Below are positions 47,673-57,215 of a DNA stretch of 64,000 bases, one piece after another. Where the stretch lies: the NCBI RefSeq assembly GCF_900129135.1, contig NZ_FQVI01000016.1, forward strand, positions 37,204 to 101,203, read 5' to 3'. The notes beneath the pieces are model-generated. The model was not told where the DNA came from and searched no databases. It saw only the letters and a program-made list of their open reading frames with translations. The translations under genes were made by a program, and so were the position numbers. Each line of letters opens with the position of its first letter. Position 1 is the stretch's first letter. The DNA comes from Lactonifactor longoviformis DSM 17459 (GTDB lineage: Bacteria; Bacillota; Clostridia; Lachnospirales; Lachnospiraceae).

Positions 47673-49565
47673 ATGAGTGAATTCAAATTAACCACAGTAG
47701 AAGAATTCGAAGCGGCTACCGCGAGACTGTTGGAGACAGGTGCAAAAGTTGGTGCAGATTCCTGGCAGTTAAGAGTTAAAAATCAGACACCGCACTGTAA
47801 GTTCGGTGAGGAGGGTGTCTGCTGTAGAATCTGTTCTATGGGACCTTGCCGTATTACAAAAAAAGCACCTAGAGGAATCTGTGGATGTGATGTACATGGT
47901 ATCGTAGGAAGAAACTTCCTTCGTTTTACAGCAGGTGGATCTGCTACTCACTCTGACCACGGACGTGAAATCTGCCATACGTTATATGAGACAAGAGAAG
48001 GCGGAAACTACACAGTTAAGGATCCTGCAAAATTAAAAAGAATTGCTCAGGAATGGGGCATTGAGACAGAAGGCAAAGATATCTACGATCTGGCTCATGA
48101 AGTTGCGGAAACAGGTCTGTTAGAGTACGGCAAACCATTTGGAACACAGAAATTCATCAAGAGAGCACCAGAGCATACACAGGAAATCTGGAAGAGAGAA
48201 GAGATTGAGCCAAGAGCAATCGACCGTGAGGTATCTCAGGCATTACATATGACTCATATGGGATGTTCTTCCAAGCCGGAAGCTTTGGTAAGACAGGCTC
48301 TTCGCTGCGGTTTATCTGACGGCTGGGGCGGTTCCATGATGGGAACAGAATTCTCTGACGTATTGTTCGGAACACCCAAGGAAATGGAAACAGAAGCTAA
48401 CTTAGGTGTTATGGAAGAGGAAAACGTAAACATCGTTGTTCACGGACATGATCCTTCACTCTCAGAAATGATCTGTGAATATGCAGAAGATCCTGAAATG
48501 ATTGCACTTGCAAAATCTGTAGGCGCAAAAGGAATCACAATCTCCGGTGTATGCTGTACCTCCAACGAAGTTGCAATGCGCCGCGGTATTCCTATGGCAG
48601 GTAACTTCTTACAGCAGGAAAACGTAGTGCTTACAGGCGCCTGCGAAGCTATCGTTGTAGACGTTCAGTGTATCTTCCCGGCATTAGGCCCGTTAAGCAA
48701 ATGTTTCCACACAAAATTCATCACCACTTCACCTGTAGCCCAGATGCCGGAATCTGACTTCATCCGTTTCTCATCTGAGTCCGCAGGAGAAAATGCAAAA
48801 TTAATCGTTAAGACAGCAATTGAGAACTTCAAAAACAGAAATCCGGAATTAGTTCACATTCCAGATATGAAACAGAAAGCATTCGTAGGATATTCCTTCG
48901 AGGAAATTATCCACAAATTAGACGGTGTTACCAACTCCTTCGTTGACAAGACAGGAACTACAATGCCGCTGGTTGACTGTGTGAAATCCGGCGTTCTCCG
49001 CGGTGCGGTAGCTATGGTTGGATGTAACAATCCCAAGATCAGACCTGATGCTGCTCACATCGAATTAATGAAGAAATTAATTGCCAACGACGTTATCCTC
49101 ATTGTATCCGGATGTTCCGCACAGGCTGCTGCAAAAGCAGGTCTGATGGACAAGAGAGCAAAAGAACTCTGCGGTGCCGGCCTGAAGAGAGTCTGCGAAC
49201 TGGCAGACATTCCTCCGGTTCTTCATATGGGATCCTGTGTAGATATCAGCCGTATGATGATTCTTGCATCTGAAATTGCAAAAGATTCCGGCTGGAATAT
49301 CTCCCAGGTACCTGTTGTGGGCTGTGCTCCTGAATGGATGTCCGAAAAAGCGGTATCTATCGGTAACTACGTTGTATCTACCGGTATTGACACTTATCTT
49401 GGCGTTGAACCTTATGCAACAGGCTCCAGCGAAGTAGATGCTCTGCTGAAGGGCGGATTAAGAGACTGGGTAGAGGCAGCTTATACTGTAGAATCAGATA
49501 TTGATAAATTAGGCGATCTTATGATTGAAAGAATTGAAGAAAAGAGAGCTGCGTTAGGTATCTAA
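47673..49565 (+). CDS. acsA: Carbon monoxide dehydrogenase catalytic subunit
   Basis: 630 residues, typical length. Cys-rich N-terminus supplying B and D clusters (HCKFGEEGVCCRICSMGPCRIT, ICGCDVHG), then C-cluster ligands in HMTHMGCSS, GVCCTSNE, GACEAIVVD, VGCNN and SGCSAQ segments. It reduces CO2 to CO for acetyl-CoA synthase, or oxidises CO. AAAGGAGG lies ahead of the ATG. The preceding spacer (47519-47672) holds a T7 run after a weak stem and an inverted repeat TAACCC/GGGTTA at 47593-47616, suggesting separate control from cooC. Confidence 0.97.
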   Translation: MSEFKLTTVEEFEAATARLLETGAKVGADSWQLRVKNQTPHCKFGEEGVCCRICSMGPCRITKKAPRGICGCDVHGIVGRNFLRFTAGGSATHSDHGREICHTLYETREGGNYTVKDPAKLKRIAQEWGIETEGKDIYDLAHEVAETGLLEYGKPFGTQKFIKRAPEHTQEIWKREEIEPRAIDREVSQALHMTHMGCSSKPEALVRQALRCGLSDGWGGSMMGTEFSDVLFGTPKEMETEANLGVMEEENVNIVVHGHDPSLSEMICEYAEDPEMIALAKSVGAKGITISGVCCTSNEVAMRRGIPMAGNFLQQENVVLTGACEAIVVDVQCIFPALGPLSKCFHTKFITTSPVAQMPESDFIRFSSESAGENAKLIVKTAIENFKNRNPELVHIPDMKQKAFVGYSFEEIIHKLDGVTNSFVDKTGTTMPLVDCVKSGVLRGAVAMVGCNNPKIRPDAAHIELMKKLIANDVILIVSGCSAQAAAKAGLMDKRAKELCGAGLKRVCELADIPPVLHMGSCVDISRMMILASEIAKDSGWNISQVPVVGCAPEWMSEKAVSIGNYVVSTGIDTYLGVEPYATGSSEVDALLKGGLRDWVEAAYTVESDIDKLGDLMIERIEEKRAALGI

Positions 49566-49603
49566 CAGCTTCTCAAAATCGTGTAATAGAAAGGTGAATA
49601 GAC

Positions 49604-50371
49604 ATGAAAATTGCAGTAACGGGAAAGGGCGGAGTTGGAAAGACAACTTTTGCGGCGACACTGGCAAGACTTTATGCTGAAGAAGGCAGAAAGGTGCTGG
49701 CTGCAGATGTAGACCCGGATGCAAATCTTGGGCTGGCTTTAGGATTTTCAGAGGAAGTTCTGGATTCTATTGTACCAATCTCAAAAATGAGAAAATTGGT
49801 AGAAGAAAGAACCGGAGCCAGCAGCGACAATAAATTTTATAAACTGAACCCAAAGGTAGATGACATACCGGACACCTACGGAAAGTCCTGCAACGGAGTG
49901 AAGCTTCTTGTGCTTGGAACTGTAGAGACAGGGGGCGGCGGATGCGTATGCCCCGAGCACGTGATGCTGAAGCGTATTTTAAACAATATGGTGCTTCACA
50001 GGGATGACGTGGTAATCATGGATATGGAAGCCGGCCTGGAACACATGGGGCGGGGAACTACCGAAGGGATGGATCAGTTTATCGTTGTCATTGAACCCGG
50101 AGCCAGAAGTATCCAGACATACAAGAATGTGAAGCGTCTGGCTAAAGACCTGGGCGTAAAGCAGGTGCGTGTGGTTGCCAATAAGGTTCGGGACGAAGAG
50201 GACGAGGAATTTATCAAGAGCAAGATCCCGGCTGAGGATTTACTTGGCTTTATTCACTACAATCAGGAAGTGATTGACGCTGACCGTCAGGGCAAATCCC
50301 CCTATGATGTCAGCAAAACGGCAACAGAAGAAATTATAAAAATCAAAGATAGAATCGATCAGGATCAATGA
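49604..50371 (+). CDS. cooC: CooC-type nickel-insertion ATPase, copy 2
   Basis: 255 residues; P-loop GKGGVGKTT at 7-15 and Cys114-x-Cys116 (GGGCVCPEH), the closest pattern to characterised CooC/AcsF. DVDPDANLGLALG is the Walker A' region. It sits between acsA and the first acsB, 19 nt before the latter, which suggests it serves ACS or the complex. AcsF of Moorella is the corresponding gene. Confidence 0.95.
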   Translation: MKIAVTGKGGVGKTTFAATLARLYAEEGRKVLAADVDPDANLGLALGFSEEVLDSIVPISKMRKLVEERTGASSDNKFYKLNPKVDDIPDTYGKSCNGVKLLVLGTVETGGGGCVCPEHVMLKRILNNMVLHRDDVVIMDMEAGLEHMGRGTTEGMDQFIVVIEPGARSIQTYKNVKRLAKDLGVKQVRVVANKVRDEEDEEFIKSKIPAEDLLGFIHYNQEVIDADRQGKSPYDVSKTATEEIIKIKDRIDQDQ

Positions 50372-50390
50372 TCTGATAGGAGGTATAACA

Positions 50391-52520
50391 GTGTTATTAT
50401 TTGATATCGTATTTAATGGTAATGATGCCATGTATGAAGAAGCGGTAAAAGCATGCGATGACGCTATTGCAAAATACGGTGAGGACAAGGCGGTTGGATT
50501 CCCTGAGACTGCTTACAGCTTACCATGCTATTACTCAGAGACAGGTACTAAGATCTCTACATTAAAAGAAATGAAAGAAGCTCTGGGATACATTAAATCT
50601 CTTATGACAAGAGAGAGACGTCTGGACAGCGCGTTCCAGTCAGGTGTTGCCACAGCACTTTCCGCTGAGTTTATTGAGGCTTTAAAATATATTGATGGTG
50701 CGCAGCCATACGAACTGCCATACGAAGGACACTTTTCTGATGCCAAGATCCGTGAACTGGGTGTGCCCCTGGTAACAGGCGATATCCCGGGTGTAGCCGT
50801 TATTATCGGTGAAGCTCCCACTGCGCAGGAAGCAGTAGATCTGGTTAAGAGTTATCAGTCACAGGGTATCTTTGTAGCTCTGGTTGGAAAATGCATCGAG
50901 CAGATCAAAGAACTGGGCTATAAGACTGGTTTCAACGTACGTGTGGTTCCCCTGGGAGAGGACATTGCTTCCGTTATCCACATTGTATCCGTTGCTTTAA
51001 GAGCAGCTCTTATCTTCGGTAATGTAACACCTGGAGACAGAGCAGCATTACAGAAATATACATTTGACAGAATCTTTGCTTTTGTCAACGCATTCAAGAA
51101 TTTGGATGAGAAGACAGTTGCCTGCGGTGCAGGTGCTATCTACTACGGCTTCCCTGTTGTTACAAACGACATGGATTACACACCGGCAGTACCTAAGAGC
51201 TTGATCAAATACGAAGATGTTTCTCAGTTCAACCCAATTTCTCTGGAAGCCAGAAACATCAAACTGAAAATTACAAATATTGATATTCCGGTTGCTTTTG
51301 CATCTGCGTTCGAAGGCGAGATTATCCGCCGCGGCGATATGCAGATCGAATTCGACGGTTCCAGAGTGGACTGCTTCGAGTTAGTTCAGACTAAAGAACT
51401 TTCAGAAGTAGAAGATCATAAGATCGAAGTGATCGGACCGAAGATCGACGATTTCGAAGTTGGAAGCAAGCAGAGCATTGCTTACATTGTAGAGGTAGCA
51501 GGAAAGAACATGCAGTCTGACTTTGAGCCTGTATTCGAGCGTAAATTCCACAGCTACATCAACTGTATCGAAGGTGTGATGCACACAGGCCAGAGAGATA
51601 TGATCCGTGTGCGTATCAGCAAGGATGCCCATGCAGCAGGATTTGAACTGGAGCATATCGGTGAAGTGCTGTATGCTAAGATTAAAAATGAATTTGACGC
51701 TGTTGTTGACAAGTGTCAGGTTAAGATTTACACAAATCCGGAAGACTGTACAAAACTCCGTCATGAGTTAGCGATCCCTGCATTTGACAAACGTGATGCA
51801 AGACTTCTGACACTGACCGATGAGTCTGTAGACGTATACTACAGCTGTATCCTCTGCCAGGCATTCTCTCCGTCCCACGTTTGCGTGGTAACACCTGAGA
51901 GACTTGGTCTGTGCGGTGCTGTTTCATGGCTGGATGCTAAGGCTACCAACGAACTGGATCCGGCTGGACCATGTCAGGTTATCACAAAAGAAAAATGTAT
52001 CGATGAAAGAATCGGTGAGTACGAAGATGTTAACGAAGCAGTTCGCAAATTCTCCCAGGGTGCTCTGGAAGACGTATCCCTGTACTCCATTATGGAAAAA
52101 CCGATGACATCCTGCGGATGCTTTGAGTGTATCTGCGGTATCGAGCCATTCTCCAACGGTGTTATCATTGCCAACCGTGAGTACTCTGGTATGACTCCTC
52201 TTGGAATGACCTTCCCAGAGCTGGCTTCCATGACCGGCGGCGGTGTACAGACACCTGGCTTCATGGGACATGGAAAACACTTCATTGCTTCCAAGAAGTT
52301 CATGAAGGCAGAAGGCGGTATCGAAAGAATCGTATGGATGCCTAAGGAACTGAAAGAGACAGTTGCTGAAAGATTAAATGCAACCGCTAAGGAACTTTAT
52401 GGAATTGACAACTTCACAGATATGGTGGGAGATGAGACAATTGCAGAAGATCCTGAGACACTGGTAGCATTCCTGACAGAAAAGAATCATCCTGCATTAA
52501 GCATGGATCCGATGATGTAA
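50391..52520 (+). CDS. acsB: Acetyl-CoA synthase, first copy
   Basis: 709 residues from a GTG start with AGGAGG 8 nt ahead. The A-cluster ligands are all present: Cys486, Cys489, Cys498, Cys508 (CILCQAFSPSHVC...LGLC) and the distal-nickel Cys575-Gly-Cys577 (TSCGCFEC). These are offset by 20 from the Moorella enzyme's 506/509/518/528 and 595/597. It joins CO, a methyl group from the corrinoid protein, and CoA into acetyl-CoA. An almost full-length second copy follows immediately. Confidence 0.96.
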   Translation: MLLFDIVFNGNDAMYEEAVKACDDAIAKYGEDKAVGFPETAYSLPCYYSETGTKISTLKEMKEALGYIKSLMTRERRLDSAFQSGVATALSAEFIEALKYIDGAQPYELPYEGHFSDAKIRELGVPLVTGDIPGVAVIIGEAPTAQEAVDLVKSYQSQGIFVALVGKCIEQIKELGYKTGFNVRVVPLGEDIASVIHIVSVALRAALIFGNVTPGDRAALQKYTFDRIFAFVNAFKNLDEKTVACGAGAIYYGFPVVTNDMDYTPAVPKSLIKYEDVSQFNPISLEARNIKLKITNIDIPVAFASAFEGEIIRRGDMQIEFDGSRVDCFELVQTKELSEVEDHKIEVIGPKIDDFEVGSKQSIAYIVEVAGKNMQSDFEPVFERKFHSYINCIEGVMHTGQRDMIRVRISKDAHAAGFELEHIGEVLYAKIKNEFDAVVDKCQVKIYTNPEDCTKLRHELAIPAFDKRDARLLTLTDESVDVYYSCILCQAFSPSHVCVVTPERLGLCGAVSWLDAKATNELDPAGPCQVITKEKCIDERIGEYEDVNEAVRKFSQGALEDVSLYSIMEKPMTSCGCFECICGIEPFSNGVIIANREYSGMTPLGMTFPELASMTGGGVQTPGFMGHGKHFIASKKFMKAEGGIERIVWMPKELKETVAERLNATAKELYGIDNFTDMVGDETIAEDPETLVAFLTEKNHPALSMDPMM

Positions 52521-52544
52521 TTCTATAGTGAACTTGTAGGACAA

Positions 52545-52574
52545 TTAGCATTGCCCCTTCGGGGGCAGTGCTAA
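52545..52574 (+). terminator. Hairpin between the two acsB genes
   Basis: TTAGCATTGCCCC (52545-52557) pairs with GGGGCAGTGCTAA (52562-52574) with one wobble and a TTCG-like turn. No T run follows. It could act as an mRNA stabiliser or partial attenuator between the copies. A GTG at 52568 lies in this stem and is therefore not taken as the start of the second acsB. Confidence 0.6.
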
Positions 52575-52606
52575 AATCGCAAAGGACTTGGATTGGAGAT
52601 GAGAAT

Positions 52607-54730
52607 TTGTTAATTAACAGAATCTTTAACGGAAATGATGCGGTTTACGGGTTAACAGTGGGAGCTATTGACGATGCAATAGCAAAAAACGGGGCAGATA
52701 AGGCGGTTGGATTTCCAAATACAGCCTATTGTCTGCCGTGTTATTATGCTGTAACCGGTGTGAAAGTCAAGACACTGGGAGATTTGAAAGAAGCTGTCGG
52801 CGTTGTGAAAACACTGATGACAAGAGAACATGCACTGGATGATGCGCTGATGTCAGGGGTTGCCACTGCACTGTGTGCGGAGTTTATCGAGGCTCTGAAA
52901 TATGTGGACGGAGCAGTTCCCTATGAAGAACCCTGCTACGGTCATCTTGCAGATGCGGTGATTCGTGAATTAGGTGTGCCTCTGGTAACCGGGGATATCC
53001 CGGGTGTGGCAGTTGTCCTGGGAAGTGCTCCTACAGCTAAAGAAGGGGTTGACCTCATCAAGAGCTATCAGGCACAGGGAATTCTGGTGACTTTGGTAGG
53101 GGGAATTATTGATCAGTGTGAAGAACTGGGATATAAGACAGGGGCGAACGTCCGTGTCATTCCTCTGGGGAAAGATGTTACATCTGTCATCCACGTTGTA
53201 TCCGTGGCTATTCGTGCTGCTCTGATCTTCGGAAATGTAACGCCCGGGGATGCAGGTGCTCTTCTGGCCTATACTGCGGAGAGGGTTCCCGCATTTGTGA
53301 ACGCTTTCGCACCGATTGACGACGTGATTCTGGCTGCAGGCGCAGGTGCAATCAAGCTGGGATTCCCTGTAATCTCCAATGAGACAGAAGGAATCGCGGA
53401 GGTTCCGGGCGCACTGATTCCTGCAAAGGTGGAAGACTTTAATAAGACTTCTCTGGAAGCGCGGAATATAAAGATTAAGATTACAAACATTGATATTCCT
53501 GTAGCCTTTGCCTCTGCTTTTGAAGGAGAAATTATCCGCCGGGGCGATATGCAGGTGGAATTCGACGGCTCCAGGGTAGACTGTTTTGAGTTAGTGCAGT
53601 CTAAAGATATGGAAGAGATCGAGGATCACAGGATTGAGATCATTGGTCCTGAGATCGACGAGTTCCCTGAGGGGAGCAAACAGAGTATCGCTTATATTGT
53701 AGAGGTGGCAGGGAAAAATATGCAGCCGGACTTTGAGCCGGTATTTGAACGTAAGTTCCACAGCTACATTAACTGTATTGAAGGTGTGATGCATACAGGC
53801 CAGAGAGATATGATCCGGGTGCGTATCAGCAAGGACGCATATCAGGTAGGTTTTCGTGCAAAACACATCGGTGAGGTGCTTTACGCAAAGGTAAAGAGTG
53901 AGTTTGAGGCAGTGGTTGACAAGTGCCAGGTAAAGATCTATACAATGCCGGAAGACTGTACAAAGCTGCGCCATGAACTTGCCGTACCTGCATTTGACAA
54001 GAGAGATGACAGACTGCGCAATCTGACAGATGAATCGGTAGATGTTTATTACAGCTGTATTCTGTGCCAGGCGTTCTCGCCTTCACATGTATGCGTAGTG
54101 ACGCCGGAGAGACTGGGACTGTGCGGAGCGGTATCCTGGCTGGATGCAAAAGCTACCAATGAGCTGGATCCCAACGGACCCTGCCAGGTAATCACAAAAG
54201 AAAAATGTATTGACGACAGAATCGGCGAGTTTGAGGATGTGAATGAGGCAGTTCATAAGCTGTCCCAGGGGGCGCTGGAAGAAGTGTCACTGTATTCCAT
54301 CATGGAAAAGCCGATGACGTCCTGCGGATGCTTTGAGTGTATCTGCGGCATTGAGCCATTCTCAAACGGCGTTGTGATTACGAACAGGGAGTATGCGGGT
54401 ATGACTCCTCTTGGTATGACCTTCCCGGAACTGGCTTCCATGACCGGCGGCGGTGTGCAGACACCCGGCTTTATGGGACATGGAAAGCACTTTATTGCAT
54501 CTAAGAAATTCATGAAGGCAGAGGGCGGGATTGAGAGAATTGTATGGATGCCCAAGGAATTGAAGGATATGGTGGCAGAGCGTCTGAACGAGACTGCCAA
54601 AGAGCTCTACGGCATCGATAATTTCACCGGAATGGTGGCAGACGAAACCATTGCTCAGGATCCGGAAACCCTTGTTGCATTTTTGACAGAACAAGGTCAT
54701 CCAGCCTTGTCAATGAACCCTATGATGTAG
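52607..54730 (+). CDS. acsB: Acetyl-CoA synthase, second copy
   Basis: 707 residues from a TTG start at 52607, with GGAG 8 nt ahead; from there it aligns residue for residue with copy 1 (MLINRIFNGNDAVYG against MLLFDIVFNGNDAMYE). All A-cluster cysteines are kept (484, 487, 496, 506, 573, 575), so it should be active. Divergence from copy 1 concentrates in the N-terminal two thirds; the catalytic C-terminal third is nearly identical. It follows copy 1 in the same direction, so the pair looks like a tandem duplication followed by divergence. Confidence 0.95.
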   Translation: MLINRIFNGNDAVYGLTVGAIDDAIAKNGADKAVGFPNTAYCLPCYYAVTGVKVKTLGDLKEAVGVVKTLMTREHALDDALMSGVATALCAEFIEALKYVDGAVPYEEPCYGHLADAVIRELGVPLVTGDIPGVAVVLGSAPTAKEGVDLIKSYQAQGILVTLVGGIIDQCEELGYKTGANVRVIPLGKDVTSVIHVVSVAIRAALIFGNVTPGDAGALLAYTAERVPAFVNAFAPIDDVILAAGAGAIKLGFPVISNETEGIAEVPGALIPAKVEDFNKTSLEARNIKIKITNIDIPVAFASAFEGEIIRRGDMQVEFDGSRVDCFELVQSKDMEEIEDHRIEIIGPEIDEFPEGSKQSIAYIVEVAGKNMQPDFEPVFERKFHSYINCIEGVMHTGQRDMIRVRISKDAYQVGFRAKHIGEVLYAKVKSEFEAVVDKCQVKIYTMPEDCTKLRHELAVPAFDKRDDRLRNLTDESVDVYYSCILCQAFSPSHVCVVTPERLGLCGAVSWLDAKATNELDPNGPCQVITKEKCIDDRIGEFEDVNEAVHKLSQGALEEVSLYSIMEKPMTSCGCFECICGIEPFSNGVVITNREYAGMTPLGMTFPELASMTGGGVQTPGFMGHGKHFIASKKFMKAEGGIERIVWMPKELKDMVAERLNETAKELYGIDNFTGMVADETIAQDPETLVAFLTEQGHPALSMNPMM

Positions 54731-54805
54731 TATAATTATTTTACGAGAGTGTGCGTGAATTTCTATCGGCGTACGCACTAAAATTATTAAAGGAGGCTAA
54801 TTAAA

Positions 54806-55747
54806 ATGCCGTTTAATCAAAAACCACAAAAGTTCAATGCAACCATTAACACAGTTGAGATTGGATGCGGGGAAAAAGCTATCAAATTAGGTGGAGAAAG
54901 TGTATTTCCTTTCTACACATTTGACGGCCCAATAGACAATGCACCTAAGGTAGGTGTGGAAATCTCTGATTTAGGACTGGGAGATGCTGTTCCGGGACTG
55001 AAAGAATTCTATGGAGATGCAGCGACACCTGCTGAGATGGCGAAAAAAGCTGAAGCTATGGAAGGTGCTGATTTTATCTGTCTGCGTTTGGAAGGCGGAG
55101 ATCCAAACGGAGAGAACAAATCTGTAGAAGAATTAGTTGCAGTTGCTAAAGAGGTGGCAGATGCTGTTACCTGTCCTTTAGTAGTAGAAGGCTGCAAGAA
55201 CGTAGAAAAAGATGCTGACTTATTAGCCAAGGTAGCAGACGCCCTTCAGGGAAAGAACGTGCTGCTTCTCTCTGCAAGAGAAGAGAATTACAAAGCAGTG
55301 GGCGCAGCTGCCGGACTTGCTTACAATCAGAAAGTTGGTGCTGAATCAGCCGTAGATATCAACCTTGCAAAACAGTTAAATGTTGTTACAACACAGTTAG
55401 GCGTAAAAGCTGAGAGTATTGTTATGAACGTTGGTACTGCAGCTGCAGGTTATGGTTATGAATACGTGGTATCTACCATGGACAGAATCAAAGCAGCGGC
55501 ATTATCTCAGGATGATGCTATGCTTCAGATGCCTATCATTACACCAGTAGCAGATGAAACATGGAACGTAAAAGAGTCCATGGCTTCTGAAGATGATATG
55601 CCAGAATGGGGTTCCAAGGAAGAAAGAGGTATTGCCATGGAGATCATGACAGCTTCCGCTGACTTAGCAGCAGGTTCTAATGCAGTTATATTAAAACATC
55701 CTCAATCTGTTGCAACCATTTCAAAAATGATTAAAGAATTAGTATAA
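54806..55747 (+). CDS. acsD: Corrinoid iron-sulfur protein small subunit
   Basis: 313 residues, TIM-barrel family, opening MPFNQKPQKFNATINTVEIG, with the family segment FPFYTFDGPIDNAPKVGVEI and the C-terminal IMTASADLAAGSNAVILKHP. It forms the methyl-carrying heterodimer with AcsC. AAAGGAGG precedes the ATG; the 75-nt spacer after acsB has a hairpin (~54748-54779). Confidence 0.97.
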   Translation: MPFNQKPQKFNATINTVEIGCGEKAIKLGGESVFPFYTFDGPIDNAPKVGVEISDLGLGDAVPGLKEFYGDAATPAEMAKKAEAMEGADFICLRLEGGDPNGENKSVEELVAVAKEVADAVTCPLVVEGCKNVEKDADLLAKVADALQGKNVLLLSAREENYKAVGAAAGLAYNQKVGAESAVDINLAKQLNVVTTQLGVKAESIVMNVGTAAAGYGYEYVVSTMDRIKAAALSQDDAMLQMPIITPVADETWNVKESMASEDDMPEWGSKEERGIAMEIMTASADLAAGSNAVILKHPQSVATISKMIKELV

Positions 55748-55773
55748 TCGGAAGAACAGGAGGATAAAATATT

Positions 55774-57120
55774 ATGGCTTTATCAGGTATTCAAATATTT
55801 AAAATGACACCAAAAACCAACTGCAAGGACTGTGGTTCACCAACATGTATGGCATTTTCTATGAAGGTTGCCCAGGGCGCTGTAGATATCTCAGCCTGCC
55901 CGCATATGTCAGAGGAAGCACTGGCTTCTTTATCTGAGGCTACTGCACCTCCAATGAAAACAATTAAAGTTGGTACCGGAGACGGTGAATATACATTAGG
56001 CGGAGAGACTGTTCTCTACAGACATGAAAAAACATATGTAAGCAAGACAAGATATGCAGTATCTCTGTGCAGCGGCATGGACGATGCAGCCATCGAAGCT
56101 AAATTAGCTGAGATTCCAGCAGTAGACTATGAGCGTATTGGCGAGAGAATGTACGTGGAAATGCTCTATGTAAATTACGCTGAGGAAGCCGGACAGGACA
56201 AGTATGTGGCTTTAGTTGAAAAGGCAAACGCTGCAGGAAGAACTTTAGTTCTGGGATGTAAGGATCCGGAAGTGGCAAAAGCTGCTTTGGCAGTATGCAA
56301 AGACGGCAAACCAGTATTAAACGGCGCTGACGCTTCTAACTATGAAGCTATGAATGCTGTTGCTGCAGAGGCCGGTGTTGTTCTCGGTGTAACCGGAGCT
56401 GATCTCAATGAATTATATGATACAGTAGCAGCACTTGAAAAATTAGGAAACAAGAATCTGATACTGGATGTTGGATGTGCTTCTGTTAAGGATGCATTCG
56501 CAGCAGCTGTTCAGATCAGAAGAGCAGCAGTGAAAGATCAGGACAGAACCTTCGGTTATCCTTCTCTTGTAAATGTTGCAAAATTAGCGCAGGGAGATAA
56601 GTATTTACAGCAGGCTCTGGTATCCTTATTCACCATGAAATATGGTTCCATCGTTGTTATGGAAGAACTGGGATATGCAGAAGCACTTCCGTTATTCGGC
56701 TTAAGACAGAATGTATTTACAGATCCTCAGAAGCCAATGAAGGTTGAGCCTGGCATCTACCCAATCAACGGTGCTGATGAGAATTCTGTCTGCCTGACAA
56801 CCGTTGACTTTGCTCTTACATACTTCATCGTTTCCGGCGAGCTGGAAAGATCCGGAGTACCATGCAACTTATTAATCAGCGATGCCGGCGGATTATCCGT
56901 ACTGACAGCCTGGGCTGCCGGTAAATTATCCTCCACATCTGTTGCTAAGTTCATCACAGAGCAGGTTGAAGATAAGATTAAATGCAGAAAACTGGTTATT
57001 CCGGGTAAAGTAGCTGTATTGAAGGGCGATATTGAAGCAAAACTTCCAGGATGGGAAGTTATCGTTGGTCCTTTAGAGGCTGTTCAGTTAGTTAAGTTCT
57101 TAAAAGATATGCAGGGCTAA
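55774..57120 (+). CDS. acsC: Corrinoid iron-sulfur protein large subunit
   Basis: 448 residues. An N-terminal [4Fe-4S] domain with Cys17, Cys20, Cys25 and Cys42 (NCKDCGSPTC...ISAC), a TIM barrel (~90-320) and a C-terminal B12-binding domain (~325-448). It carries the methyl group as methylcobalamin from AcsE to AcsB. The cluster keeps the cobalt reducible and is the target of AcsV reactivation. Confidence 0.97.
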   Translation: MALSGIQIFKMTPKTNCKDCGSPTCMAFSMKVAQGAVDISACPHMSEEALASLSEATAPPMKTIKVGTGDGEYTLGGETVLYRHEKTYVSKTRYAVSLCSGMDDAAIEAKLAEIPAVDYERIGERMYVEMLYVNYAEEAGQDKYVALVEKANAAGRTLVLGCKDPEVAKAALAVCKDGKPVLNGADASNYEAMNAVAAEAGVVLGVTGADLNELYDTVAALEKLGNKNLILDVGCASVKDAFAAAVQIRRAAVKDQDRTFGYPSLVNVAKLAQGDKYLQQALVSLFTMKYGSIVVMEELGYAEALPLFGLRQNVFTDPQKPMKVEPGIYPINGADENSVCLTTVDFALTYFIVSGELERSGVPCNLLISDAGGLSVLTAWAAGKLSSTSVAKFITEQVEDKIKCRKLVIPGKVAVLKGDIEAKLPGWEVIVGPLEAVQLVKFLKDMQG

Positions 57121-57147
57121 TAGGACAGGCTTATCTGCATGAAAGCA

Positions 57148-57177
57148 CCCCGGATCTGCATAATCCCGGATCCGGGG
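57148..57177 (+). terminator. Hairpin between acsC and acsE
   Basis: CCCCGGATC (57148-57156) pairs with GATCCGGGG (57169-57177) around a 12-nt loop. GAATGAAAT rather than a T run follows, so read-through to acsE is expected. Confidence 0.55.
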
Positions 57178-57215
57178 AATGAAATATAATTTCTTACATG
57201 AAAAGGAGAATGAGC

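Noticed and set aside
52568..52606. GTG start for the second acsB
   Set aside because: It lies in the stem of the hairpin at 52545-52574. The TTG at 52607 has a ribosome binding site and aligns exactly with the start of copy 1.
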